Shown: positions 17,840 to 27,227 of the stretch, in pieces
How the letters are laid out: every line of letters starts with the position of its first letter
How positions within the stretch are numbered: the stretch's first letter is position 1
NCBI GenBank assembly: GCA_013289855.1
Contig: JABCZD010000005.1
Coordinates: forward strand, 372,001 to 436,000
DNA length: 64,000 nt
Direction: 5' to 3'
Source of the DNA: Acidobacteriota bacterium
GTDB lineage: Bacteria; Acidobacteriota; Terriglobia; Acidiferrales; UBA7541
Made by a program: the position numbers and the translations under genes
Notes under the pieces: generated by a model
The model's input: only the letters and a program-made list of their open reading frames with translations
Told to the model about the DNA's origin: nothing
Database searches by the model: none

Positions 17840-19189
17840 TTGCGCATCTCAGTCATTGGCTGTGGGTATGTGGGCTTGGTCACCGGCGCTTGCTTGGCAG
17901 AGGCCGGCCACGAAGTCGTCTGCACTGATATCAACACGGAGCGCATAGCTCAGCTCAACGCCGGCGGCGTCCCGATTTATGAGGAGCACCTCGGCGAAAT
18001 TCTGGCCTCCGCTCGCAAATCCGGCAAAATTTCTTACACTGCCAACATCGGAGACGCCATTCGTTCCGGCGACGCCATCTTCATTTGCGTAGGCACCCCG
18101 CCCAAAGACTCCGGCGAAGCCGATCTCTCCGCCATCGACCACGTCGCCCGCCAGATCGCCGCCGAGGCGCAATCGTCGAAGCTGGTGGTGGAAAAAAGCA
18201 CCGTCCCGGCACGCACTGGACTGGAACTCAGCCGCGCCCTCAAAGCCTATTCCCGCGGTGACGCCCGGAAATTTCGTGTAGCCTCCAATCCCGAGTTCCT
18301 GCGCGAAGGTACCGCGGTCTATGATTTCTTTCATCCCGATCGCATTGTGGTTGGCGTGGAAGATGTTTCCACGGCCGAGGAGCTCCGTGAGATTTATCGC
18401 CCCATCCTCGAACGCAAATTTCACTGCCCTGTGCACCAGGGCGCCTGTCCGCCGGCCGCCAAGGCTGAATTTCTCGTCACTACGATCAATAGCGCCGAAC
18501 TGATCAAGCACGCATCCAACTCCTTTTTGGCGCTGAAGATCAGTTACGCCAACGTCATCGCCGACCTTTGCGAAAGAATCGGCGCGGACGTCGAGGAAGT
18601 CACCCACGCCATGGGCTTGGACCCGCGCATCGGCACGCAATTCCTCAAAGCCGGCCTGGGTTTTGGAGGTTTTTGTTTTCCCAAGGACGTTCAGGCCTTC
18701 ATTCACTTGTCCGCGACGGTGGGCGTGGACTTCGAAATTCTGAAAGCCACGGAACGTGTAAACAAGCAGCGCATCGAGCGTTTTCTCGAAAAGATTCATA
18801 AGGCTTTATGGGTCGTCAAAGGCAAACGCATCGCCGTTCTCGGTTTGGCCTTCAAAGCCAATACCGACGACATTCGCTTTGCGCCTGCTCTGGACGTGGT
18901 CAAAAAGCTTCTGGACGAGGGCGCCGTGCTTCACGCCAGTGACCCAGAGGCCATTGCCGGAACGCGCAAGCTATTTCCACAAATCGAATATCACGACGAC
19001 CCTTACGAAACACTGCGCAACGCCGATGCCGCGCTGGTCTGCACCGAATGGGACATCTTCAAAAAAATGGATTGGGATCGTGCGGGAAAACTGATGGCGC
19101 GCAAACTGGTGATCGACGGCCGCAATCTCTATTCGCCAAAACACATGCGCGAGCTGGGTTTCGAATACTATTCCTTTGGCCGGGAATAG
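17840..19189 (+). CDS. ugd: UDP-glucose 6-dehydrogenase
   Basis: Oxidises UDP-glucose twice with NAD+ to UDP-glucuronate, a precursor of acidic exopolysaccharide and of UDP-xylose. 449 residues. The Rossmann motif VIGCGYVGLVTGACLAEAGH is at the N-terminus, the STVPARTG and NPEFLREGTA motifs follow, and the catalytic Cys is at residue 279 in GFGGFCFPKD. The C-terminal domain includes VLGLAFKANTDDIR. The start is TTG at 17840 because AAGGAG lies eight bases upstream and the protein then begins MRISVIGCGYVG; a GTG at 17831 is in frame. It ends only two bases from the convergent decarboxylase gene that uses its product. Confidence 0.95.
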   Translation: MRISVIGCGYVGLVTGACLAEAGHEVVCTDINTERIAQLNAGGVPIYEEHLGEILASARKSGKISYTANIGDAIRSGDAIFICVGTPPKDSGEADLSAIDHVARQIAAEAQSSKLVVEKSTVPARTGLELSRALKAYSRGDARKFRVASNPEFLREGTAVYDFFHPDRIVVGVEDVSTAEELREIYRPILERKFHCPVHQGACPPAAKAEFLVTTINSAELIKHASNSFLALKISYANVIADLCERIGADVEEVTHAMGLDPRIGTQFLKAGLGFGGFCFPKDVQAFIHLSATVGVDFEILKATERVNKQRIERFLEKIHKALWVVKGKRIAVLGLAFKANTDDIRFAPALDVVKKLLDEGAVLHASDPEAIAGTRKLFPQIEYHDDPYETLRNADAALVCTEWDIFKKMDWDRAGKLMARKLVIDGRNLYSPKHMRELGFEYYSFGRE

Positions 19190-19191
19190 TA

Positions 19192-20133
19192 TTATTTCGT
19201 GCTCTTATATTCCTGGGCAAAATAAGCCAACGTGGTCTTCAGGCCTTCTTCTAATTCCACTTTCGGCTCCCAGCCCAGAATTCTCTTGGCCTTGCTGATA
19301 TCCGGCCGCCGCCGTTTCGGGTCGTCCTGCGGCAACGGTTCAAAAACGATCTCTGGCGCGGGGCGATAGTGCTTTCGAATGCGTTCGGCAAATTCCAGAA
19401 TGGTCATCTCCAGCGGGTTCCCGATATTCACCGGAAAATGTTCATTCGCGTGCATCAGGCGGTAAATTCCCTCAATTAAATCGTCCACATAACAAAAACT
19501 TCGCGTCTGCTGGCCATCGCCAAAAATCGTCAACGGCTTGCCGCTTAAGGCCTGGTACACGAAGTTGGGCAACGCCCGCCCGTCGTTCAATCGCATGCGC
19601 GGGCCGTACGTATTAAAAATGCGAATGATGTGGGTGTCCAGCCCGTGATGCGTGTGATAGGCCATCGTCAGCGCTTCCGCGAAACGCTTCGATTCGTCAT
19701 ACACCGACCGCGGCCCTACCGGATTGACGTGGCCCCAATACTCTTCATGCTGCGGAGAAATTTCCGGATCGCCGTAGCACTCGCTGGTGGACGCCAGGAA
19801 AAATTTCGCGCCCTTCGCCAGCGCCAGATCCAGCGCATTGAGCGTCCCTAGCGATCCCACTTTCATCGTCGCAATCGGATGCTTTAAATAATCGGGTGGA
19901 CTGGCCGGAGACGCGAAATGCAATACGTACCCGACTTCGCCGGCGATATGCAGCGCTTCGCTCACGTCCAACTTCAAGAACTCGAACCTGCCGTTCCCTT
20001 TGAGGTGCGCGAGATTCTTCTCCGCCCCGGTAATCAAATTATCCAGCGCCAGAACTTCCCAGCCCTCCTTCAGCAACCGGTCGCACAGATGCGACCCTAG
20101 AAATCCTGCTCCACCCGTAACTACCGCGCGCAT
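19192..20133 (-). CDS. UDP-glucuronate decarboxylase (UDP-xylose synthase)
   Basis: Short-chain dehydrogenase-type sugar-nucleotide enzyme that converts UDP-glucuronate to UDP-xylose with tightly bound NAD. 313 residues from ATG 20131-20133, with AGGAGG just upstream. Motifs: [29 protein letters not shown], the catalytic YxxxK in [11 protein letters not shown], and [12 protein letters not shown]. The close match to the UXS family ([36 protein letters not shown]) favours this over a dTDP-glucose dehydratase. It converges with ugd at 19189, pairing consecutive steps of one pathway. Confidence 0.92.
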   Translation of the reverse strand: MRAVVTGGAGFLGSHLCDRLLKEGWEVLALDNLITGAEKNLAHLKGNGRFEFLKLDVSEALHIAGEVGYVLHFASPASPPDYLKHPIATMKVGSLGTLNALDLALAKGAKFFLASTSECYGDPEISPQHEEYWGHVNPVGPRSVYDESKRFAEALTMAYHTHHGLDTHIIRIFNTYGPRMRLNDGRALPNFVYQALSGKPLTIFGDGQQTRSFCYVDDLIEGIYRLMHANEHFPVNIGNPLEMTILEFAERIRKHYRPAPEIVFEPLPQDDPKRRRPDISKAKRILGWEPKVELEEGLKTTLAYFAQEYKSTK

Positions 20134-20243
20134 GCATCCTCCTGCCATGAAATGCGAATCCGTCAGTCTATCGTGAGAACCTGTGATTGACCACTGCGCA
20201 CTCGCGCGTTACGCTGCTGCGGTTCGCAAAAGCTCCGCCAACC

Positions 20244-20897
20244 ATGATCGTTCCAGTAAATTTTCCGCGCCGCAAAACCCCTTATCACCGGCTGAAGATT
20301 GCACTGGTCGCGATCATCGTTTTGCTTTTGCTGGCATTTCTGTTCCTGCGTTACGTGGGGCGTTGGCTGGTGGTCGAGGATCCTCTCGAGAAAGCCCAGG
20401 CCATCGCGGTTCTCAGCGGCGGACTGCCGGAGCGCGTTCTAGCCGCGGCGGAAATTTATCATGCCGGCTTTGCGCCTCAGATATGGCTGACCTACAGCAA
20501 TGTGACGGACAGCGCCTTGGCCCCGCTCGGCGTTCATTTTTACGGCGAAGAAATATACGACCAGCAGGTGCTGGTACACGAAGGCGTTCCCGCCGCAGCT
20601 ATCCAGGTATTGCCGGAATCCATCCGCAACACCGCGGATGAGCTGACGGAAATCGCGGCGGCGTTGCCCGCGGATCGCTCCGGCGTGGTGATTATCGTAA
20701 CCAGCAAAGCGCATACTCGGCGGGTACGGACGCTGTGGAATCGTTTTGGACGCGGGCGGGCCATAGTCCGCCCTTCTCCCGGCGATTCTTTTGACCCCGC
20801 GCACTGGTGGCACAATACGCATGATGCGCTCGATGTGGTGCGCGAATGTTTGGGCTTGTTGAACGCTTGGGCCGGCCTACCGTTGCACAGCTCGTAA
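20244..20897 (+). CDS. YdcF/SanA-like (DUF218) membrane-anchored protein
   Basis: 217 residues from ATG 20244. One N-terminal membrane helix (KIALVAIIVLLLLAFLFLRYV) is followed by a DUF218/YdcF-like domain: AIAVLSGGLPERVLAAAEIY, a conserved central strand, GVVIIVTSKAHTRRVRTLW and a C-terminal FDPAHWWHN. Members (ElyC, SanA, YdcF) act in the periplasm on envelope polysaccharide or vancomycin tolerance; the biochemistry is unsettled. Its place among sugar-nucleotide and capsule-type genes fits an envelope role. The frame is open upstream from a TTG at 20187, but the ATG is preferred. Confidence 0.8.
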   Translation: MIVPVNFPRRKTPYHRLKIALVAIIVLLLLAFLFLRYVGRWLVVEDPLEKAQAIAVLSGGLPERVLAAAEIYHAGFAPQIWLTYSNVTDSALAPLGVHFYGEEIYDQQVLVHEGVPAAAIQVLPESIRNTADELTEIAAALPADRSGVVIIVTSKAHTRRVRTLWNRFGRGRAIVRPSPGDSFDPAHWWHNTHDALDVVRECLGLLNAWAGLPLHSS

Positions 20898-20920
20898 CTC
20901 CTGTCGCTACGTGAATAACT

Positions 20921-21691
20921 TCAGAAAAAAAAGAATTTTTTCTTGCGCGGCTCGCTGCTTTCGTCCAAAACCTCCGGAACGTGCGGTAACTCCTGCCCTT
21001 CAAACGCCGCCAGCGGATTCTCCTCGAATAGCGCTTCGGCTTTCTCTTTGCCAAACTGCGCTTCCACGGCGTCGTACGCGGCGCGCAAGACCAGCGGCCG
21101 GGTTCGCGTGTTGTGCGCGTCGCTGGCCACAAAATGCACCAGCCCCTCGTCGATCCAGCGCCAGGCGTCCTCTTGCGCCCCCACACCGAAACTTCCCGTC
21201 AACGACCCGCCGGTAACCTGCACGAAGCTCCCGTGCTGCACCCATTGTTTCAGCCGCTCGGGGCGCGCGCGCAGGATCGCGTTGCGCTCGGGATGGGTAA
21301 TCACCGGCCGCAGGCCTGCCAGTTGCAATTCATGCAAGCGGTGATCCATCGCCGGCGGAATGGAAAATTCGTTGAACTCCACCAGCAAATAATTTTTCTG
21401 GTTAATGCAGAATCGCGGCGCGTCCTCGCGCAGCGCGATCATATTCTCCGGGCTCATGTGAAAATCACAGCCGGTAGCCAGCAGCAGACGATCGCCTAGA
21501 TGCTTCTGCAGTTCGTCGCGGCATTCCCGCACGCGCGCAAAATCGAAAACATACGAACTGCTCGCGTGCGGCGTCGCCACCACGCGCGTGATGCCGTCCG
21601 CGATGGCGGACTCCGCCATCTCCAGCGATTCTTCCAGGCCCCGCGAACCGTCGTCCAGTCCCGGCAAGATGTGACAATGCACGTCAATCAT
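20921..21691 (-). CDS. CpsB/YwqE-type manganese-dependent tyrosine-protein phosphatase (PHP fold)
   Basis: 256 residues. Starts MIDVHCHILPGLDDGSRGLEE, the signature of the CpsB/CapC/YwqE family. More PHP metal ligands are seen in VATPHASS, GCDFHMS, VITHPERN and FVASDAHN. These enzymes dephosphorylate bacterial tyrosine kinases that control capsule or exopolysaccharide export and so set polymer length; no BY-kinase gene is in the window. The C-terminus reads RKKKFFFF because the gene ends in an A/T inverted repeat (20924-20942, GAAAAAA-N5-TTTTTTC) that may also serve as a weak terminator between this gene and the convergent ydcF-like gene. Confidence 0.92.
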   Translation of the reverse strand: MIDVHCHILPGLDDGSRGLEESLEMAESAIADGITRVVATPHASSSYVFDFARVRECRDELQKHLGDRLLLATGCDFHMSPENMIALREDAPRFCINQKNYLLVEFNEFSIPPAMDHRLHELQLAGLRPVITHPERNAILRARPERLKQWVQHGSFVQVTGGSLTGSFGVGAQEDAWRWIDEGLVHFVASDAHNTRTRPLVLRAAYDAVEAQFGKEKAEALFEENPLAAFEGQELPHVPEVLDESSEPRKKKFFFF

Positions 21692-21958
21692 AAAATCCCC
21701 GTGGTCGCGCCGCTAAAAGCGGCTACCAGCTATCTTCCTCTGTACAAGTTCGCGCGGCAACCGCCGATCGACAATCTGTAACACACTCATTACGCCGTAT
21801 TTTTCTCTCGCGCGGTAAACTGCTAACATTGAGAAATCGGTGCCACGCTGGCCTGTTGACCTGTTGCCCGTCCGAAAAATCGGTCTCCCGTCCGCGTATC
21901 GTCTATTTTGCGCTGACCGCCTTTGCCGCGGCAGCTTATCAGGAGTGCGTCTTACTTC

Positions 21959-23314
21959 ATGCCTGTCGATCGGAAACCTGAATTTTTTAAAGGTGCGCAG
22001 TTAAAGGTAGGAATCATTGGTTGCGGCTATGTAGGTTTGCCGCTGGCGTTGCGCTTTGCGGAAGCCGGGCACAGAGTTACGGGTTTCGATACCGATCCCG
22101 GCAAGGTCAGCTTATTAAACGCCGGGAAGTCCTTCATCCAGCACATTCAGCAAACCAAAATCCAGCAATTCGTCAACAGCAAACATTTCAGCGCCACCAC
22201 CGACTTCACCAAGCTAAAAGAGGTCGACGCCATCATCATCTGCGTCCCCACCCCGCTCGACGAACGCCGCGAGCCGGACCTCAGCTACGTTGAGCAAACT
22301 GCTCAAGCCATCCAACCGAATCTTCAGCGGGGCCAGCTGGTGGTCCTCGAATCCACCACCTATCCTGGTACCACCGAAGAATTGGTGCTCCCCATTCTGG
22401 AAAAGACCGGTCTGCGCTGCCCGATCGCCTCGGGACCGGAAAACGAAAATATTCCCTGTGAGTTTTTCCTCGCTTTTTCCCCCGAGCGCGAAGATCCCGG
22501 CAACAAGCAATATGGGCTCGCGCAAATCCCCAAGGTCGTTGGCGGCCTCAACCCGCCGAGTTGCCGCGCTGCGGTGGCCCTTTACGCGCAAGTCGTCGCT
22601 CGCGTCGTTCCCGTCAGCTCGACGCGTGCCGCGGAAATGGCCAAGCTGCTCGAAAATATCTTTCGCTGCGTGAACATTGCGCTGGTTAATGAACTAAAGA
22701 TGCTCAGCCTGCGTATGAACATTGATATCTGGGAAGTCATCGACGCCGCCAGCACCAAGCCGTTCGGCTTTATGCCTTTCTATCCCGGCCCGGGACTCGG
22801 CGGCCACTGCATTCCCATCGATCCCTACTATCTTTCCTGGAAGGCGCGCGAGTTTGATTTCTCCACGCGCTTTATCGAGCTGGCCGGCGAAGTCAATACC
22901 GCCATGCCCTATCACGTGGTCGATGCCGTCGCCGCCGCTCTCAACAATCACAAAAAAAGCCTGAAAGGCTCCAAGCTTCTGATTCTGGGCGTGGCTTATA
23001 AGAAAGACGTGGACGACCTGCGTGAATCTCCCTCGCTGAAAATCATGCAGTTGCTCCAGCAGCGCGGCGCGGAATTCGATTACAACGATCCGTACTTTCC
23101 CAAGCTGCACAAAATGCGCCACTACAATTTCGAAAATATGAAATCCGTGCCGCTCAACCCGGAAACACTGGCGAGTTACGACGCCGTGGTCATTTCCACC
23201 GATCACGCCAGCTACGATTTTGGCGCCGTCGTCGATGCCGCCAAGCTGGTCGTCGATACGCGCAACGCCACCCGCCGCGTCACGCGTCATCGCAACAAAA
23301 TCATTTTGTGTTAG
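21959..23314 (+). CDS. UDP-N-acetyl-hexosamine 6-dehydrogenase (WbpA/WecC type)
   Basis: NAD-dependent four-electron oxidation of a UDP-N-acetylhexosamine to the uronic acid, a surface-polysaccharide precursor. 451 residues. GIIGCGYVGLPLALRFAEAG is near residue 16, VPTPLDERREPDLSY is typical of the WbpA/TviB branch, and the catalytic Cys284 sits in GPGLGGHCIPIDPYYL. The C-terminal domain has LILGVAYKKDVDDLRESPS. I cannot tell UDP-GlcNAc from UDP-ManNAc or UDP-GalNAc as substrate. It is a distant relative of the ugd product encoded 2.8 kb away but belongs to a different branch. AGGAG lies 13 bases before the ATG, a long spacing. Confidence 0.92.
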   Translation: MPVDRKPEFFKGAQLKVGIIGCGYVGLPLALRFAEAGHRVTGFDTDPGKVSLLNAGKSFIQHIQQTKIQQFVNSKHFSATTDFTKLKEVDAIIICVPTPLDERREPDLSYVEQTAQAIQPNLQRGQLVVLESTTYPGTTEELVLPILEKTGLRCPIASGPENENIPCEFFLAFSPEREDPGNKQYGLAQIPKVVGGLNPPSCRAAVALYAQVVARVVPVSSTRAAEMAKLLENIFRCVNIALVNELKMLSLRMNIDIWEVIDAASTKPFGFMPFYPGPGLGGHCIPIDPYYLSWKAREFDFSTRFIELAGEVNTAMPYHVVDAVAAALNNHKKSLKGSKLLILGVAYKKDVDDLRESPSLKIMQLLQQRGAEFDYNDPYFPKLHKMRHYNFENMKSVPLNPETLASYDAVVISTDHASYDFGAVVDAAKLVVDTRNATRRVTRHRNKIILC

Positions 23315-23394
23315 TGCTTTGCTTATTCAGGAAGCGCAAATCGCCATCGAACGTATAGCTGCTCGCTCATCGAGCAGTTAGCCACCGAATATGC

Positions 23395-24306
23395 CTAGTA
23401 TTTGAAGCCGGGCCTGCTAAATTTCACGAGTTCCACGCGCGCGGTGGCCACTGGAATTACCGCTTCAATCAGTACCGGCGTGCGCCAGGCATTATTCGCC
23501 AGATACAGGGCGAACGCCGCGTCCTTCATCTCCACTCCGTTGTCAAACACGCGAATCGCAATCTTCGACGCGCGAAAATTCCCCGCCGGAACACTCACTG
23601 CCTCCGCGGTACTTTCTTGCCGCGCCCGCACATCATAAAGTTTGTGCCCATCGTAAACCGGGCTGCGCACTTCCGGAGTCTTCGACCAATCCACGCTGCG
23701 CAGATACTGCAGCATCCCCAGCGGATCGCGCGTCCCTGCCAGCACCCGCGCTTCTGTCACGTTGGCCGGCGCCGCTTCCCGGCCTGTCGCCGTTAATCGC
23801 TGCACCGAATCTACTTTTTGCCCGCGCTCATTCAAATGCATTTCGTATTGCACGCTGGCCATTGACGTTCCGTCACTGTATGAGTCGAACTGGTCATCCA
23901 GCGCAAACACCATGCGCAGCGGATTCTCCGTATGCGCGGTGGCCTGCATATGCCACACGATCTTGCCCAGAAAATCTTGCCGCTCGCCTGTTAGCACCTG
24001 CAAACTCGCCACGTTGTTCAGCTTCGCCACGTTCGCGCTAAACTCTAGCACCTCGCCCGAATGCCATAACTCCGCATATTTCTTCGCCTCAACCGCCGCA
24101 GGATCGGCCGCAGCGCTGTTCGGCGACTTCGCCGCCGCGCTAGGAATCTCGTGCGCAGCTCCGCCCAAACCGGTTGGCCGCGCAATCGGCGCTGACGCAA
24201 ACGCCGGGCGTCGGCCCTCCTGTCGGACGCGAAACCAGTAGTAAGCGCCAGCCGCGCAAAGCAGCAACGCCAAAAACGCCATCACTCTGATGACCCGGAG
24301 GCCCAT
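23395..24306 (-). CDS. DUF3108-like exported/anchored protein
   Basis: 303 residues from ATG 24304-24306 (GAGG five bases upstream). An N-terminal membrane helix (VMAFLALLLCAAGAYYWF) is followed by an Ala/Pro-rich linker and a beta-rich domain with YAELWHSGEVLEFSANVAKLN, QATAHTENPLRMVFALDDQFDSY and a closing VELVKFSRPGF. This is the layout of DUF3108 proteins, periplasmic proteins of unknown function often near envelope genes. It is divergent from lptD with 330 bases between, which fits an envelope role. The frame stays open to 24480, but the extra N-terminal part is not needed. Confidence 0.75.
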   Translation of the reverse strand: MGLRVIRVMAFLALLLCAAGAYYWFRVRQEGRRPAFASAPIARPTGLGGAAHEIPSAAAKSPNSAAADPAAVEAKKYAELWHSGEVLEFSANVAKLNNVASLQVLTGERQDFLGKIVWHMQATAHTENPLRMVFALDDQFDSYSDGTSMASVQYEMHLNERGQKVDSVQRLTATGREAAPANVTEARVLAGTRDPLGMLQYLRSVDWSKTPEVRSPVYDGHKLYDVRARQESTAEAVSVPAGNFRASKIAIRVFDNGVEMKDAAFALYLANNAWRTPVLIEAVIPVATARVELVKFSRPGFKY

Positions 24307-24636
24307 GTTCCTCGCGTACCTACGCTGTCTCCGTGCCCAGTCAAATCCGCACGGCACACTCTCAGCGTACCAAAACACCGCCGTTGCCGCCCGCGTGGTT
24401 CGCGCCGGCGGCATCTCGCGCTCATCGTCTTCCGGCGCGCAGAACATGCGATACAACCCAGTTCGTAGTCCACTCATCATTTCTTTGTCTGCGAGTTCTG
24501 GCCGCCCCCAGCGGTGTCCGGTCGTAACGCACTGTCAAAAAATAACTCGCGGCACCCTTAGGAAATGCGCCGTCGCATTTTTCTTATCTCGCATAGCCCG
24601 TGCTAGGCTATTGCATTCGCTAACCGGCCCAACAGC
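24307..24636. other. Divergent promoter region between DUF3108 and lptD genes
   Basis: About 330 bases with no supported gene. It must hold the promoters of both flanking genes; I could not single out convincing -35/-10 pairs. The minus-strand frame from the DUF3108 gene stays open through half of it. Confidence 0.4.
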
Positions 24637-26961
24637 GTGAATTTTCTCTTACATCCACAAACTCGTTTTGCTCTCCGCACCATACTGTTCCTCTGCGCAA
24701 TTTTATTCGCGAGCTCGCAATCGCCTGCAACCCGTGCCCAGCAGCCGCCGCATCTTCCCAGCGCCAAGGGGCAGCTCGCGGAAATCACCTCCAGCGGTCC
24801 GCAACGCCGCCAAGGCGACCTCTACATCGCCGATGGCAACGTGATCGTCATCTACGGCGAGGCCCGCCTCACCGCCGACCACGTCGAGTACAACGACGCC
24901 ACCTCCGACGTCGTCGCTACCGGCCACGTTCACTACGACTTCGAAAATCAGCACCTCGACGCCGATGACGCCCACTACAACGTCAACACCGGCCACGGCC
25001 TTTTCCACCACGCCCACGGCACCGTAAAAATCGTCCGCAAACCCAACCCCACGCTCTTGGTCTCGGACAATCCTCTCTTCTTTCAGGCCGAAGAAGTCGA
25101 ACGCCTCAGCGAAGACGTCTACGTCATCCGCAAAGCCTGGATCACCATCTGCGAGCCTGAACATCCCAGCTGGCAATTCTTCGCCGCTCATGCTCACGTC
25201 AAACTCGACGACAAAGTCATCCTCATCAACGCTAACTTCCGCTTCTTCCGTATTCCCCTGATTTACCTACCGTATGCCACCACGCCCGCAGGCTCCAAGA
25301 TTCGCCAAACTGGCTTCCTGGTTCCCGATGCGGGCCACAGCAACGTGAAGGGCTTGGTCCTTGGCGACGCTTTTTACTTCGCCCCCACCACTTGGATGGA
25401 CGCCACGCTCGGCGGCCAATACTTCAGCCTGCGCGGCGCCAGCGAACGCGGCCAGCTGCGCATCCTCCCCACGGAAAACACTTCCATCTCTTACACCTAC
25501 TTCGGCGTCGACGATCGCGGCCTGGTCAACTCCGACGGTGTTCGCCAGCCCGAAGGCGGCGAAGAGCAGCGCCTCGAAATCAAGACTCTGCTACCCGGCG
25601 GCTGGCGCTTCGTCACCGACTACAATCAGCTCTCCAACCTCACCTTCCGCCTGGCCTTCTCTGACACTTTCGGCGAAGCCATCAACTCGGACATTCGCAG
25701 CGCCATCTTCCTCTCCAAGAATTATCGCGGTTTCAGCTTCAACATCGCCGGCATCAACGACAAAAGTTTTCTCACCTTGCCCAGCCTGGTGCCGCCGCTC
25801 ACGCCTGCCACCAGCGTTACCCTGCGCAATTTCCCCGAACTCCGCATCGGCTCCGTCGACCAGACCCCATTTCAAAATCTTCCGTTCTACTTTTCGTTCG
25901 ACTCCTTCGCCGGCGCCTCCCACCGCTCCGATGAGTTCATCGACACCTCCAAATTCGTCTCGCGCGCCGAGTTCGCTCCGCGCCTTACCGTTCCTCTGCA
26001 TTTCGGCTCGTGGCTCGATATCGCCGCTAGCGCCACTTTCCGCACCTCGTATTACGGCGCCAGCCTCAACAACTCCGGCCCCAACCCCGTGGTCGTCGAT
26101 CAATCCATCCTTCGCAACACCGGCGAATTCTCTCTCGATATTCGCCCGCCCACCCTCGAGCGCTACTTCGCCCGCCCCAAATCCAAGCGCCGCTACAAAC
26201 ACACCATCGAACCCGCCATCACCTACCGCTACGTAACCGGCGTCAGCAACTTCGCCGATTTTATCCGCTTCGATTCCGACGCCACGCTCACCAACACCAA
26301 CGAAATCCAATACGGCATCACCCAGCGCTTCTATATGAAGTCTGGCGACGACCAACCCGAAGAGCTAATCTCCTGGAGCCTCACGCAGAAGCACTATTTC
26401 GATCCCACTTTTGGCGGCGCCATCGTCGCGGGCGACCGCAACGTTTTCCAGGCGCTCGACTCCATCACGCCCTTCGCATTCGCTCTCGGCCCCGTCCACT
26501 GGTCCCCGCTGGTCAGCGACTTCAAAATCACGCCCGGCGGCCTCTACGATTTCGAGTCCATCCTCGAATACGATCCCACCTTTGGCCGCCTCACCACCAT
26601 CGGCTCGCTGATAAAAGTCCGTCCCTACGGCAACTTCTTCGCCACCATTGCGCATTTCCACCTGGACGCCAACAACACCCTCCAGCCCCTCTCCAACCAG
26701 GTCCGTCTTCTCGTCGGCTACGGCGCGGAAAATCGCAAAGGCTTCAACTTCACCACCGGCATCAGCTATGACTTCCACACCAACCAACTGCAGAGCCAAA
26801 TCGTCCAAGCTACCTACAACGGCGGCTGCTGCGGCCTCAGCGTTGAGTATCGCCGCTTGGCCCTCGGCGGCATCAATGCCGACAATCAGTTCCGCGTAGC
26901 CTTCATCATCGCCAACATCGGCAACTTCGGTAACCTCCGCCGCCAGGAAAAAGTCTTCTAA
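24637..26961 (+). CDS. lptD: LPS-assembly protein LptD (OstA/Imp)
   Basis: Outer-membrane beta-barrel that inserts lipopolysaccharide into the outer leaflet. 774 residues from GTG 24637. A signal peptide (TILFLCAILFASS) is followed by an OstA/LptA-like domain (QGDLYIADGNVIVIYGEARLT, then DHVEYNDATSDVVATGHVHY), then long alternating beta-strands of the barrel with YLPYATTPAGSKIRQTGFLVP and FGVDDRGLVNSDG. The C-terminus (NIGNFGNLRRQEKVF) ends in aromatic Phe as barrels do. Its presence shows a diderm cell with LPS. No strong Shine-Dalgarno precedes the GTG. Codons end in C unusually often, giving long mirror frames on other strands. Confidence 0.9.
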   Translation: MNFLLHPQTRFALRTILFLCAILFASSQSPATRAQQPPHLPSAKGQLAEITSSGPQRRQGDLYIADGNVIVIYGEARLTADHVEYNDATSDVVATGHVHYDFENQHLDADDAHYNVNTGHGLFHHAHGTVKIVRKPNPTLLVSDNPLFFQAEEVERLSEDVYVIRKAWITICEPEHPSWQFFAAHAHVKLDDKVILINANFRFFRIPLIYLPYATTPAGSKIRQTGFLVPDAGHSNVKGLVLGDAFYFAPTTWMDATLGGQYFSLRGASERGQLRILPTENTSISYTYFGVDDRGLVNSDGVRQPEGGEEQRLEIKTLLPGGWRFVTDYNQLSNLTFRLAFSDTFGEAINSDIRSAIFLSKNYRGFSFNIAGINDKSFLTLPSLVPPLTPATSVTLRNFPELRIGSVDQTPFQNLPFYFSFDSFAGASHRSDEFIDTSKFVSRAEFAPRLTVPLHFGSWLDIAASATFRTSYYGASLNNSGPNPVVVDQSILRNTGEFSLDIRPPTLERYFARPKSKRRYKHTIEPAITYRYVTGVSNFADFIRFDSDATLTNTNEIQYGITQRFYMKSGDDQPEELISWSLTQKHYFDPTFGGAIVAGDRNVFQALDSITPFAFALGPVHWSPLVSDFKITPGGLYDFESILEYDPTFGRLTTIGSLIKVRPYGNFFATIAHFHLDANNTLQPLSNQVRLLVGYGAENRKGFNFTTGISYDFHTNQLQSQIVQATYNGGCCGLSVEYRRLALGGINADNQFRVAFIIANIGNFGNLRRQEKVF

Positions 26962-26987
26962 ACGCCTTTATCTTGTTCTATGTAGGC

Positions 26988-27005
26988 GCCGGGCTTCAGC
27001 CCGGC
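26988..27005. repeat. GC-rich palindromic element after lptD
   Basis: Perfect inverted repeat GCCGGGCT-TC-AGCCCGGC, 26 bases after the lptD stop. No T-run follows. This sequence type recurs in intergenic DNA of related genomes as far as I recall, so it may be a REP-like element that also works as a terminator. Confidence 0.45.
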
Positions 27006-27227
27006 ATGGCTAGCCCTTCGCGGCTTGGTGTTCAGCCCCAAGAATCCCACTTACACGCCCCCGAAGCCTCCGGCGGACGCCGCGCCACGGCCGTTTATCC
27101 TTGTAACGATTAGGCCGCACTCTTCACTACTTGCTATCCATCGAATTGTCCACTCTTCGGCATTCCAGGGATCGCTCGAATTTGCGTTAAGAATTTGCGT
27201 GATGAAGTTCTGTGATGAAGTTGCGTG

